Made by a program: the position numbers and the translations under genes. The notes under the pieces are model-generated. The model ran no database searches. It was not told the origin of the DNA and saw only the letters and a list, made by a program, of their open reading frames with translations. A stretch of DNA of 27,092 nt from a virus, in the IMG/VR virus record IMGVR_UViG_3300023199_000205, positions 1 through 27,092 of that record; one strand, written 5' to 3'. Each line of letters begins with the position of its first letter. The first letter of the stretch is position 1. Positions 1 to 5,923 of the stretch are shown here, piece by piece.

Positions 1-122
1 AGCTCCGCGCCTGGTCGGGCGCGATGGAGCACTACCTCATGGACAACACGCGGAAGATCGACGCGGGGACGCTCCTCCTCGGCGCTCTCCTCTCCGACGG
101 GTGGATGCCGGTCGACCCGTGA
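1..122 (+). CDS. C-terminal end of an unidentified protein (partial)
   Basis: Reading frame 3 is open from the left edge to a TGA at 120-122 and ends in GALLSDGWMPVDP. Only about 39 residues are visible, with no motif I recognise. It lies 17 bases upstream of the next plus-strand gene and uses the same GC-rich codons, so it is probably the last gene of a phage unit that continues to the left. If the genome is circularly permuted, it would follow the tail genes. Confidence 0.6.
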   Translation, partial: LRAWSGAMEHYLMDNTRKIDAGTLLLGALLSDGWMPVDP

Positions 123-127
123 GCCGC

Positions 128-133
128 TAGGCT
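128..133 (+). promoter_or_regulatory. -10-like box TAGGCT, 6 nt before the ATG at 140
   Basis: TAGGCT fits the TANNNT form of a -10 hexamer and is followed by only six bases (CGCCGG) before the ATG at 140. There is no Shine-Dalgarno sequence in between, so a transcript starting here would be essentially leaderless. The same spacing occurs before the genes at 5669, 19570 and 20907. No convincing -35 element is visible. Confidence 0.4.
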
Positions 134-139
134 CGCCGG

Positions 140-922
140 ATGTCTGAACGATCCGCGGTCCGGTCCTTCTTCGTCGTCCTCGTCTTCCTCGGCGGCGCGG
201 TCTGCGGGAACTGTTGGGGCGGGCTCGCCCGGGCGGTCCCCGCCGAGCTCGACGAGACGCGGATCGAGGCGGTCCCGGTCGAGGAGCTCCTTCCGCCCGC
301 TCCCGCGCCCGAGCCCGACCCGGGCCCGACGTCCGCCGAGCGCTCCGCGGCGCTCCTCCTCGCCCGCTACGCGGCGCACGAGGCTTCCTTCGGCGCGCCC
401 GCCGACCTCCTCCTCCTCTGGCAAGCCGCCGAGAGCCACGGCGAGACCCTCGAGGAGCGCGTGCGATGGCTCCGAAGGCACTCCCGCTGCGTCGCCGCGC
501 GCCGGCCGCGGGTCGCGCCAGGCCGCCGGTGCCGGTGGGCTCGGGCGCTCCGCTGGTCGAGGTCCCGCCCGGCGGGGTGGCCCGCCCGCTGGACGTGGCG
601 CCCGGAGCGCTGGATCGCCTACCTCGACCTCGCCCTCGAGGTCGTCCGCGGCGAGGAGCTCCGCCGACCCTGCGCCGGGCCGATCGACACGTGGGACGGC
701 CGCCGGTGGCTCGACGACCGCCTCGAGGAGGGCTTCGAGGAGGTCCGGTGTCTCGATCCGTGGACGGGAGAGCCGACCTTGAACGCCGGGTTCCGCTTCC
801 CGGACTGGCGGGAGGCTCGGGATCGGCGCGACGCGGCGCCCTCCTCGTCCCCTGCGTCCGCCGACGGCGCAGGCCCGGCGCTCGCAGCGTCGGAGGCTCC
901 GGCCGCTCCTGCGGCCTTCTAG
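140..922 (+). CDS. Signal-anchored protein, possible cell-wall/lysis function
   Basis: 260 residues. Residues about 7-27 are hydrophobic (SFFVVLVFLGGAVCG), consistent with a signal peptide or N-terminal anchor. A Pro-rich stretch (about 50-65) follows, then an all-helical region with LLLLWQAAESHGETLEER around residues 90-110 and a Trp/Arg-rich region (WARALRWSRSRPAGWP) followed by a Cys-containing segment. The Glu-Ser context and the Trp-rich region vaguely recall secreted muralytic enzymes, but no full transglycosylase or lysozyme signature is visible, so the function is only a guess. The C-terminus is Ala/Pro/Ser-rich and probably disordered. The ATG has no Shine-Dalgarno but follows a TAGGCT box. 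Its stop TAG overlaps the stop of the convergent lipoprotein gene. Confidence 0.6.
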   Translation: MSERSAVRSFFVVLVFLGGAVCGNCWGGLARAVPAELDETRIEAVPVEELLPPAPAPEPDPGPTSAERSAALLLARYAAHEASFGAPADLLLLWQAAESHGETLEERVRWLRRHSRCVAARRPRVAPGRRCRWARALRWSRSRPAGWPARWTWRPERWIAYLDLALEVVRGEELRRPCAGPIDTWDGRRWLDDRLEEGFEEVRCLDPWTGEPTLNAGFRFPDWREARDRRDAAPSSSPASADGAGPALAASEAPAAPAAF

Positions 923-1458
923 GGCGTCCGAGGGCCGCGCTCGCGGAGGAGCGCCTCGCAGGCGGGATCCCGGCCGCAGGAGGAGAGGCCGTCGCACCAC
1001 CAGGGGCACCGCCGCCAGGATCGGAGCGCGTAGGGCGTCCCGGGACAACAGGCGAAGCGCCCGGGCGGCCCGGTGAGCTCGCAGTCGGGCCCGCACACAA
1101 AGTCCTGGTAGGTCTCCGGCCGCGCCGCGTAGCGCTCGAGGTCCTCGCAGTCGAGCGCCCACGAGAAGTCCGCCCACTGGTCGACGAGCTCGGCGCCGCA
1201 GTCCTCGAGGCCGCGGTCCTCGCAGAAGCCCGCCGGGAAGGGCGCGCACCCGCCGAGCTCGGTCGCCCGCGCCTCGTAGGCGAGCTCGAAGCGCCGACAG
1301 ATCGCGCACTGCGTGATCCCGCGGAGGACCTCCCCGTCGGGACCGACCTCGAGGCCGTCGTCCGGGCCGCAGGGCGCCGCCTCGAGGGAGGCTCCGGGCG
1401 AGGAGCTCGGCGGCGCGGCGCAGGCGGAGAGGAGGGCGAGGAGGAGCGCGGTCTTCAT
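919..1458 (-). CDS. Cysteine-rich lipoprotein
   Basis: 179 residues from the ATG at 1456-1458. I chose this start because it begins a clean lipoprotein signal (MKTALLLALLSAC): short basic start, hydrophobic core and lipobox LSAC with the lipidated Cys at residue 13. An in-frame extension upstream would run through the tRNA gene and is rejected. Another 15 Cys follow, several as pairs (CAIC, CGPDC, CC, CPWWC), suggesting a disulphide-rich exported domain. The purine stretch GAAGGGA lies about 13 bases before the ATG. The gene follows a tRNA and converges on the gene at 140, its stop overlapping the opposite stop by two bases. Function unknown; an accessory (moron) gene changing the host surface is possible. 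Confidence 0.7.
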   Translation of the reverse strand: MKTALLLALLSACAAPPSSSPGASLEAAPCGPDDGLEVGPDGEVLRGITQCAICRRFELAYEARATELGGCAPFPAGFCEDRGLEDCGAELVDQWADFSWALDCEDLERYAARPETYQDFVCGPDCELTGPPGRFACCPGTPYALRSWRRCPWWCDGLSSCGRDPACEALLRERGPRTP

Positions 1459-1481
1459 GGTCGAGGGTCCCTTCGTCTTCG

Positions 1482-1487
1482 ATCCTA
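1482..1487 (-). promoter_or_regulatory. Possible -10 box TAGGAT before the lipoprotein gene
   Basis: On the minus strand, TAGGAT (TANNNT form) begins directly after the tRNA discriminator base and lies 23 bases upstream of the lipoprotein ATG, with a GAAGGGA ribosome-binding stretch between. It could let the lipoprotein be expressed independently of the recombination operon. No -35 is evident and one hexamer is weak evidence. Confidence 0.25.
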
Positions 1488-1558
1488 CAGGGCGCCCGGG
1501 AGTCGAACCCGGTCTTCCGGAGCCAAAGTCCGGCGTGCGGCCGTGACACCCGCGCCCC
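1488..1558 (-). tRNA. tRNA-Gln, anticodon TTG
   Basis: The minus strand folds into a complete 71-nt cloverleaf. The acceptor is GGGGCGC with GCGCCCT (first pair G-U). The D stem is GTGT/GCAC with GG in its loop, and the anticodon stem is CCGGA/TCCGG around the loop CTTTGGC, giving anticodon TTG. The T arm is CCGGG/CCCGG with loop TTCGACT, and the discriminator is G with no encoded CCA. Oddities: the near-invariant U8 and A14 are G and C here, and position 21 is C, so the usual tertiary contacts are altered. It reads CAA/CAG; it is not an amber suppressor by anticodon. Phages often carry a tRNA to adjust codon supply; tRNA genes also serve as attachment sites, but no integrase is seen here. 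Confidence 0.85.
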
Positions 1559-1606
1559 AAAAGTGGGCGCCCGGCCTGCGTGGGGGGCGTTGCAGGCTGG
1601 GCGCCC
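1559..1606 (-). terminator. Intrinsic terminator of the leftward recombination operon
   Basis: On the minus strand, two arms containing GGGCGCCC plus GCCTGC/GCAGGC (1592-1606 with 1565-1579) form a 14-15 pair stem with one mismatch or wobble and a 12-base loop, followed by ACTTTT. It lies 32 bases downstream of the last operon gene (stop at 1639). Its U-tract runs straight into the first base of the tRNA, so the tRNA either needs its own promoter or is made by readthrough and processing. Confidence 0.75.
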
Positions 1607-1610
1607 GGGG

Positions 1611-1637
1611 ACTCCCGAGAAGGGGATCCCGGGAGAT
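1611..1637. other. Second GC-rich hairpin after the operon
   Basis: CTCCCG and CGGGAG flank an 11-12 base spacer just beyond the stop codon at 1639. It stacks directly on the main terminator hairpin and may protect the mRNA 3' end or contribute to termination. No U-tract of its own. Confidence 0.35.
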
Positions 1638-1638
1638 C

Positions 1639-1809
1639 TTAGCGGAGGACCTCGATCGTCCCCTCGCCGTCGCAGCGGGCGCAGCACCACTCCCGCTCGT
1701 CCTCGTCGAGCTCGCGTCCGGTCCCGCCGCAGTCCGGGCACGGGACCTCCTCGAGGTCGAAGGCGGGATCGAAGCGCGCGCAGTCTTCGGGCCAGCGGTC
1801 GCGGCTCAC
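1639..1809 (-). CDS. Small DnaJ-type zinc-knuckle protein
   Basis: 56 residues, starting at a GTG (1807-1809) that overlaps the RecT stop as GTGA. It contains CPDCGGTG (Cys27, Cys30) and CARCDGEG (Cys43, Cys46), the paired CxxCxGxG pattern of the DnaJ central zinc finger, here without any J domain. Very likely it binds one zinc ion. Translational coupling to RecT suggests a role beside recombination, but the function is unknown. It is the last gene before the terminator. Four other proteins here carry comparable Cys knuckles. Confidence 0.7.
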   Translation of the reverse strand: MSRDRWPEDCARFDPAFDLEEVPCPDCGGTGRELDEDEREWCCARCDGEGTIEVLR

Positions 1810-2690
1810 GACCGGCTCTCCCGCTCCGCGAGCTCGCGCGCCATCCTCTCCTCCTCCTCCGCCGAGAGCGTCCCGTCGGGCTCGCCGCTCTCGGGCTCGT
1901 CGAGGTCGCCTTCGATGTAGTCCGGGAAGGTCGAGAGGTCCTCCGCCCGGAGGTCGAAGGTCTGCGTGAGGTTCGCGTCCGCCTGTTCGTCGACGACGAC
2001 CGCGCCGTGGAGGTCGCGCGTCTCGGGCGTCTGCGGGACGTACTTCAAGGCGCGGCGGAGGACGGTCTTCCTCGCCATCATCGAGAAGTCGGTGCTCCAC
2101 GGCGAGTCCCGACGGGCGGCCGCGCGGGAGCGCTTCTTCACCGCCTCGATCTCGTCGAGCCACATCCACTCGACGTTCGGCACGGTCGCGCCGCGCAGGC
2201 GGACGACCGCGTAGGCGGCGACGAGATCCGAAGCCTCCCGGCCTCGCATCGGGGCGTGGACGATCTTCGGGTCGGTCCCGAGCATCGGCGGCTCGAAGCG
2301 GTCGACCTCGCGGACGTCGAGCGCCTGCACGTTCTGGACGAGGCCGGAGCGGTAGGCGAGCGACACGAGTCCCTTGTACCCGACGATGAGCGTCGCCGTC
2401 GGAGTCCCCTTCACCTTGAAGGGCACGAGGTAGGCTTGTCCGAGGTGGGCCCCGATCTCGAGGCCGCACTGCGAAGCCTGCAAGAACCCGCCGAGGAGCG
2501 ACCCGGGCGTGCAGGCGAGGAGCCCGGGGACGCGCTGGCACTCGGTCACGAAGATCCGAGCGAGGCGGTCCGCGCGGACGCCGCTCGGGAGCGCGCGCGC
2601 GATCTGGTCGAGGTTGCTGTTGAGCCAAGTCCCGAGCCGCTCGGCGCCCTTCCCGGCCCGGATGATCTGTCCTGTGTGGTCTCTAGCCAT
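1806..2690 (-). CDS. recT: RecT-family single-strand annealing protein
   Basis: 294 residues from the ATG at 2688-2690; an earlier in-frame start would give an Arg-only leader overlapping the preceding gene. RecT proteins coat single strands made by a partner exonuclease and anneal complementary DNA. Family features are clear: CTPGSLLGGFLQASQCGLEIG (residues about 59-79), the conserved GQAYLVPFK (about 83-91), LIVGYKGLVSLAYRSG (about 101-116), and SMMARKTVLRRALKYVP (about 201-217). The C-terminus is acidic (PDYIEGDLDEPESGEPDG), as usual in the family. It overlaps the end of the ASCH-like fragment by eight bases and sits downstream of the YqaJ exonuclease genes, the standard two-component recombinase arrangement. 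Confidence 0.93.
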   Translation of the reverse strand: MARDHTGQIIRAGKGAERLGTWLNSNLDQIARALPSGVRADRLARIFVTECQRVPGLLACTPGSLLGGFLQASQCGLEIGAHLGQAYLVPFKVKGTPTATLIVGYKGLVSLAYRSGLVQNVQALDVREVDRFEPPMLGTDPKIVHAPMRGREASDLVAAYAVVRLRGATVPNVEWMWLDEIEAVKKRSRAAARRDSPWSTDFSMMARKTVLRRALKYVPQTPETRDLHGAVVVDEQADANLTQTFDLRAEDLSTFPDYIEGDLDEPESGEPDGTLSAEEEERMARELAERESRS

Positions 2691-2868
2691 CGGTCTTCTT
2701 CCCCTTCTTCTTCTTCGGCGCGCCCGACGCGGGCGCGTACTTCTTCCCGGCGTGGATCGCGATCGTCTCACCGAGGAAGAAGCCCGGCGGAGTCCACGGT
2801 CGGTTCTCGACGCGCTTCGGGCCGCGGACGATCGCGTCGCTCCACGGCCGCCAGGTGAGCGCCCTCAC
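2683..2868 (-). CDS. Truncated ASCH-domain-like protein
   Basis: 61 residues from a GTG that overlaps the exonuclease stop. Residues 1-43 ([28 protein letters not shown], then LGETIAIHAGKKY) match the first strand-helix-strand of ASCH (PUA-like, RNA-binding) proteins, with the typical VENR-W and IHAGKK signatures. The rest of the domain, about two thirds, is absent and replaced by a short Lys-rich tail (KKKKGKK). It is therefore either a remnant or a minimal domain. Full-length phage ASCH proteins are about 120-160 residues. Gene overlaps on both sides suggest it is still translated. Confidence 0.6.
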   Translation of the reverse strand: MRALTWRPWSDAIVRGPKRVENRPWTPPGFFLGETIAIHAGKKYAPASGAPKKKKGKKTDG

Positions 2869-3674
2869 TTCTTCGCCCTCCGGAGGACGCGGAAGCGGCT
2901 CTCCTTCGACTCGGTGATCTTCACGTGCGGGAGCATCCCGAGCTCCTCGACGATCGCCTCCTGCACGGCGTCCCGCGCGAGGCCGGCGATCTTCACGTAC
3001 CCCTTCCGGACGGTCTCGCGGTACGTGATCCGCCCGCCCGGGTCGCCCGGGAGGACGCCCTCTTCGGCGTCGCCGAGCTTCCGCACGAGCTTCTGCTTCA
3101 GCTCGCGGATCTTCCGGTCCGCAGCCTTCTTCCGGTCCTCGAGCGTGGCGAGATCCTCGGCCATGACGACCGCCTCGATGTCGAGCTTGACCACCTTGCC
3201 CGCCTCGCGCGGGCCGACGAGCTCCTCGACCGCGGCGGTGTCGTCGTCGCTGCCGTTCGGCTCAGGCGGGTCACCGCGCTCGACGCGCTCCCAGAACTCG
3301 CGCGCCGCCTCGGCGATGCGCTCGATCATCGGTTCGTCGCGCTCGACCCACGCGTAGGCGGGCGGGCTGCCGAAGACCACCGCGGCGACGAGCGCGCGAG
3401 AGGCCCCGGTCACCGCGAGCTGCGCCTGCACCTGCGGCACGACGTCGGGCGGAACACCCTCCTCCCAATCCTCGGCCGCGGTGCGCGAGCGCGTCGTCTT
3501 CACCTCGAACGGCACGTAGAGGTCGCGCAGCCCGGTCACCGCGTTCTCGGAGCGCTCGGGGTTCTCGACCCAGCCGTCCAGCGTGCAACCGAGCCACGGC
3601 CAGACCTTCGAGCGCAGAAGCGCGCCCGTGCGGTTCGCGCGCAGCCCGAGCCCGCGCGCGATGTTCTGCACCAC
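2865..3674 (-). CDS. YqaJ/lambda-exonuclease-like recombinase, C-terminal part of a split gene
   Basis: 269 residues from a GTG at 3674, but this start is probably artificial. It contains the catalytic core of the YqaJ/PD-(D/E)xK exonuclease family: CTLDGW (Asp near residue 33), FEVKTT (ExK near 56-58) and [10 protein letters not shown] (Gln near 81-83). A coiled, Lys/Arg-rich region follows ([24 protein letters not shown], in two parts) and then a C-terminal domain. Such enzymes resect double-strand ends 5' to 3' and hand single strands to RecT. The family's N-terminal helical region is encoded upstream in another frame (to 4047), separated by a 130-bp insertion. Without the insertion the gene would encode 350 residues. 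As it stands the exonuclease is disrupted unless frameshifting restores it. Confidence 0.85.
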   Translation of the reverse strand: MVQNIARGLGLRANRTGALLRSKVWPWLGCTLDGWVENPERSENAVTGLRDLYVPFEVKTTRSRTAAEDWEEGVPPDVVPQVQAQLAVTGASRALVAAVVFGSPPAYAWVERDEPMIERIAEAAREFWERVERGDPPEPNGSDDDTAAVEELVGPREAGKVVKLDIEAVVMAEDLATLEDRKKAADRKIRELKQKLVRKLGDAEEGVLPGDPGGRITYRETVRKGYVKIAGLARDAVQEAIVEELGMLPHVKITESKESRFRVLRRAKK

Positions 3675-4047
3675 CGCGGAGCCGGCGCAGCTCCTCGACG
3701 ACGGCGACGAAGTGGCTCGCGCCCCCGTCGGGCAGGTCGTCGCGGTCCACCGAGGTCACGACGACGTGGCGCAGCCCGAGCCGGCGCGCGATGTTCTGCA
3801 CCACCGCGTCCTGCTGGTCCGTGCCCCAGTCCATGATGTCGCGGCGCTCGGGCGTGATCTCCGCCCTCGCGCCCTCGCGCATGCGAAGGTAGGTCCCGAG
3901 CAGCGACCCCCAGCGGTTCACGCCGAGCAGGATCGGCGCGACGCTCGCGGTGACGAGCTTCCGGCGCTCGTAGTGCCACTGCGGGTCGGAGTCGTTGCAG
4001 ATGATCTCGAAAGGCACCCGGCCCTGGCTCTCGGCGACGGCGCTCAC
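3271..4047 (-). pseudogene. YqaJ-like exonuclease, N-terminal part, frameshifted by insertion
   Basis: Starts at a GTG (4045-4047) overlapping the upstream stop as GTGA. The first 93 residues are YqaJ-like: [34 protein letters not shown] and [22 protein letters not shown]. The frame then enters a 30-residue stretch, [20 protein letters not shown] plus [10 protein letters not shown], which is the conserved [12 protein letters not shown] region of lipoyl synthase (LipA). After this it continues out of frame, over the body of the exonuclease, to a stop at 3271. Only residues 1-93 belong to the exonuclease. The catalytic half is in the gene ending at 2865. Confidence 0.8.
3639..3808 (-). repeat. 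40-bp direct repeat flanking a 90-bp lipA-like insert
   Basis: Bases 3639-3678 and 3769-3808 are the same 40-bp sequence with one difference (C at 3653, G at 3783). The repeat encodes VVQNIAR[R/G]LGLR of the exonuclease. Between them, 3679-3768 (90 bp, exactly 30 codons on the minus strand) reads as lipoyl synthase. The 130-bp unit (90+40) is not a multiple of three, so it shifts the exonuclease frame. Removing one unit restores a continuous 351-codon gene from 4047 to 2865. Confidence 0.9.
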
Positions 4048-4409
4048 GCGGACCTCCGGCCAGGGTTCGCGCGGTCGAGCAGCTCGCCGAGGATCGTCGC
4101 GAGCGCGCTCGAGTCGGGCTCGTTCACCCCGAGCTTCTCGCTGAGGTAGTGCGGGGCGATGTAGCCACCGTCGCTGCGCAGGACACAGCTCGCGGAGTGG
4201 CGCATGCCGGGCCAGAGCGAGACGACGACGCTCGGGACGCCCCACCCGAGCTCTCGGGCAGCGTCCTCGTTCGTGATCGGCGTGACGACCAGCAGGTAGC
4301 GCATCCCGTTGCCGGGACACGCGGTGACGACGATCGGGATCCGGCTGAGCACGTCGTCGTCGGCTTCGACGGGCTCCGGCTGCATTGCGGGCTTGGCGAT
4401 TACGGTCAT
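4044..4409 (-). CDS. Hypothetical protein of the recombination operon
   Basis: 121 residues from the ATG at 4407-4409, which has a good ribosome-binding stretch (AAGGGG) upstream and overlaps the previous stop as ATGA. A mixed alpha/beta protein with a beta-strand pair ([21 protein letters not shown]) and [18 protein letters not shown] in the middle, and an acidic start. I do not recognise the family. Its position directly before the exonuclease, with overlapping stop and start, suggests a role in recombination or DNA-end processing. Confidence 0.7.
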   Translation of the reverse strand: MTVIAKPAMQPEPVEADDDVLSRIPIVVTACPGNGMRYLLVVTPITNEDAARELGWGVPSVVVSLWPGMRHSASCVLRSDGGYIAPHYLSEKLGVNEPDSSALATILGELLDRANPGRRSA

Positions 4410-4798
4410 TGAGAGTTCCCCTTCTTGTTCGTTTGAAGTGCGGCGTCGATGAAGCTCATCATCTCGGCCGCGGAGTCGTTGTCCACCTGGGCAAAGCTCG
4501 CGAGGCGCTCCACGCTCGGAGGGCGAGCCCCCCCGGCGACGGCGCGCGCGATGGCTTGCGACAGGTACGTGGCGCTGGCGCGCTTCGCCTCGAGAAGCAC
4601 TCTGAGCAGCTTCCGCTCGAGCACCGTCTGCGCGCGCTCGCTCAGCACGTTGCGATCGCGAAGCACGGCGTCGACCCGGTGCTCGTAGCGCCCGCGGCAT
4701 GGGCACTCGATGCCCGCGACGGGCTCCCAGCCCGAGCCGTGGCAGCGGCGGCACGCCGGGTCTGCGTCGGCGCTCAGGTCGTGCTCGTTCAGAGCCAT
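4406..4798 (-). CDS. Zinc-knuckle protein with helical C-terminus
   Basis: 130 residues from the ATG at 4796-4798. The N-terminus has CRRCHGSG (Cys16, Cys19) followed by ECPCRGRY (Cys32, Cys34), a DnaJ-like zinc knuckle. The second pair is spaced CxC rather than CxxC. The rest is predicted helical, with [21 protein letters not shown] and a region rich in Ala/Arg. Loosely similar architectures occur in small phage proteins beside replication genes, but no function can be assigned. Stop and start overlap with both neighbours. Confidence 0.7.
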   Translation of the reverse strand: MALNEHDLSADADPACRRCHGSGWEPVAGIECPCRGRYEHRVDAVLRDRNVLSERAQTVLERKLLRVLLEAKRASATYLSQAIARAVAGGARPPSVERLASFAQVDNDSAAEMMSFIDAALQTNKKGNSQ

Positions 4799-5103
4799 CC
4801 GTCGTCGTCCCACTCGGCGTCGGCGGCGAGGTCGGCCAAGTACTCGGCGCGCGCTTCTTCGCGCTCGTCGAAGTAGCGCTGCGAATAGCCGGTGCCGCGG
4901 CACGCGGGGCACCGGAGGGCGACGTCCGGCCCGCCGCCCGAGCCTCCGCAGCGCGCGCACATATCGGGATCGCACCCGGCGCGAAGCGCTCGCTCGAGCT
5001 CGTCGTCGTCGCTGAACACCGCGAACGGCGTGGGCTCGGTCTCGCGGTAGACGCGGACCCTCTTCGCCGGACGGACCTCCGGCGGCGTTCCCTCCTTCTT
5101 CAC
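4789..5103 (-). CDS. Zinc-knuckle protein (paired CxxCxGxG)
   Basis: 104 residues from a GTG that overlaps the upstream gene's stop (GTGA). Two canonical DnaJ-type knuckles, CARCGGSG (Cys49, Cys52) and CPACRGTG (Cys65, Cys68), probably form one zinc site. The N-terminal third is basic and the C-terminus strongly acidic ([13 protein letters not shown]). No J domain. It overlaps the next gene by ten bases, and together with the genes ending at 1639 and 4406 makes three zinc-knuckle proteins in one operon. Confidence 0.72.
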   Translation of the reverse strand: MKKEGTPPEVRPAKRVRVYRETEPTPFAVFSDDDELERALRAGCDPDMCARCGGSGGGPDVALRCPACRGTGYSQRYFDEREEARAEYLADLAADAEWDDDGWL

Positions 5104-5543
5104 GCCTTCTTCGCCCCCTTCTGCGTCGCCTTGATCCAGGCGTCGCGTGCGTTCGCTATCGCGAGAACGCGTTCGTTGAAAGGGAGATCTTCGGTGACCG
5201 TCGAGAGGATCTCGATCGCGACCTTCTCGACGTCCGCCTCAGCGTCCTGTAGGGCCTGCGCCAGGTTCCGCGCGCGCTCCTGCGCCACCTTCGCCTCGAG
5301 GAAGGGGAGAAGCGCCGCGGTGACGCGCTCGACGCCCTCGAGGACGAGGTCGCGCGGGACGATCCGCTCCGCCTCGACGCTGACGGTCCAGAAGGCGTCC
5401 CCGTAGGAGTCGACGTCAAGGCGCGCGACGACCCGCTCGAGGTCGACCCCGAGCTCCTTGGCGACGAGGCGCTCCACCTCGTGGTCGTCGGTGCTGTCGA
5501 AGTCGTTGTCAAAGGTGAGGGTGAAGGTCTCGGTCTCGGCCAC
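5100..5543 (-). CDS. Hypothetical first protein of the recombination operon
   Basis: 147 residues from the GTG at 5541-5543, chosen because GGAGG lies eight bases before it. An in-frame ATG at 5594 would add 17 residues but has a poor ribosome-binding site. The N-terminal part is beta-rich and acidic (FTLTFDNDFDSTDDHEVERLVAKELGVDLERVVARLDVDSY). The C-terminal part is helical with a possible coiled coil. I do not recognise a family. As first gene of the leftward operon, next to the divergent XRE regulator, it is probably expressed early. Confidence 0.65.
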   Translation of the reverse strand: MAETETFTLTFDNDFDSTDDHEVERLVAKELGVDLERVVARLDVDSYGDAFWTVSVEAERIVPRDLVLEGVERVTAALLPFLEAKVAQERARNLAQALQDAEADVEKVAIEILSTVTEDLPFNERVLAIANARDAWIKATQKGAKKA

Positions 5544-5668
5544 GTTCTCGTCCTCCGGTAACTGGGGCGTGTTGCTCAGCTGATCTTGTCTCATCCTGCG
5601 AACAAACCCGTGTAGATCAAGCGGAAAACCCCTCCCCGGCCGGCTTTTTTTCTGCTAGACCCGGACTC
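5544..5668. promoter_or_regulatory. Divergent control region between recombination and replication operons
   Basis: The only stretch separating the leftward and rightward early operons. It contains an A4 run and a T7 run flanking CCCCTCCCCGGCCGGC, unusually AT-rich points in this GC-rich DNA and likely to bend or melt. On the plus strand, TCTGCTAGACC at 5651-5661 resembles an extended -10 element placed seven bases before the XRE gene's ATG. For the minus strand, TTGATC (about 5615-5620) could be a -35, but no matching -10 is convincing. The decamer CCCGTGTAGA (5607-5616) recurs in the initiator gene. Confidence 0.5.
5656..5661 (+). promoter_or_regulatory. -10-like TAGACC, 7 nt before the regulator's ATG
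   Basis: TGCTAGACC followed by seven bases and the ATG at 5669, with no Shine-Dalgarno sequence. The arrangement implies a leaderless mRNA, as known for lambda cI made from PRM. The sixth base is C rather than T, so it is the weakest member of the set. Confidence 0.35.
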
Positions 5669-5923
5669 ATGCCCGAAGAAGCCCGATCCGTCCCCTTCGG
5701 AGCCTGGCTCCGCGGCCGCCGCGCCGAGAAGCGGCAGACGCAGGAGGAGGCCGCCTCCGAGCTCGGTCTCTCGGTCGATCTGGTCGCCCGGTGGGAGCGA
5801 GAACAGCGCCTCCCCGTCAAGGTGGCCGACGTCCTCGCCCTCGAGGCGTGGGCCGAAGTCGAGCGCGGGACGGTCTTCGAGCTCGTCGCGCGCGCCCTCG
5901 AGGCGACAAGCACGGCCGCCTGA
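5669..5923 (+). CDS. XRE-family helix-turn-helix regulator
   Basis: 84 residues. Residues about 10-50 form an XRE/Cro-type helix-turn-helix: FGAWLRGRRAEKRQTQEEAA, then SELGLSVDLVARWEREQRLP. Residues 51-84 are a short helical tail. It lacks a repressor-type peptidase or dimerisation domain, so it is more like Cro or a small activator than a CI-type repressor. It most likely binds the divergent control region at 5544-5668. The stop overlaps the initiator start (TGATG). No ribosome-binding site precedes the ATG. Confidence 0.85.
   Translation: MPEEARSVPFGAWLRGRRAEKRQTQEEAASELGLSVDLVARWEREQRLPVKVADVLALEAWAEVERGTVFELVARALEATSTAA

Noticed and set aside
1488-1558. tRNA considered as an amber suppressor that would explain the TAG in the capsid gene
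   Set aside because: The anticodon is TTG (Gln), not CTA. Only weak wobble decoding of UAG could be argued.
1459-1560. N-terminal extension of the lipoprotein by 34 residues
   Set aside because: The extension would be translated from the tRNA gene, and the internal ATG begins an ideal lipoprotein signal peptide.
32-1741. Long minus-strand open frame of 569 codons
   Set aside because: Arg/Pro-rich with no domain; it is antisense to the gene at 140 and crosses the tRNA and terminator. Typical of spurious frames in GC-rich DNA.
2683-2771. Extension of RecT by 27 residues to an upstream start
   Set aside because: It would be an Arg-dominated leader lying over the ASCH-like gene. The ATG at 2690 begins the conserved part and suits the local gene overlaps.
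3679-3768. The LipA-like stretch considered as a natural part of the YqaJ domain
   Set aside because: [12 protein letters not shown] is specific to lipoyl synthase, the flanks are duplicated, and removing the 130-bp unit restores the exonuclease frame exactly.
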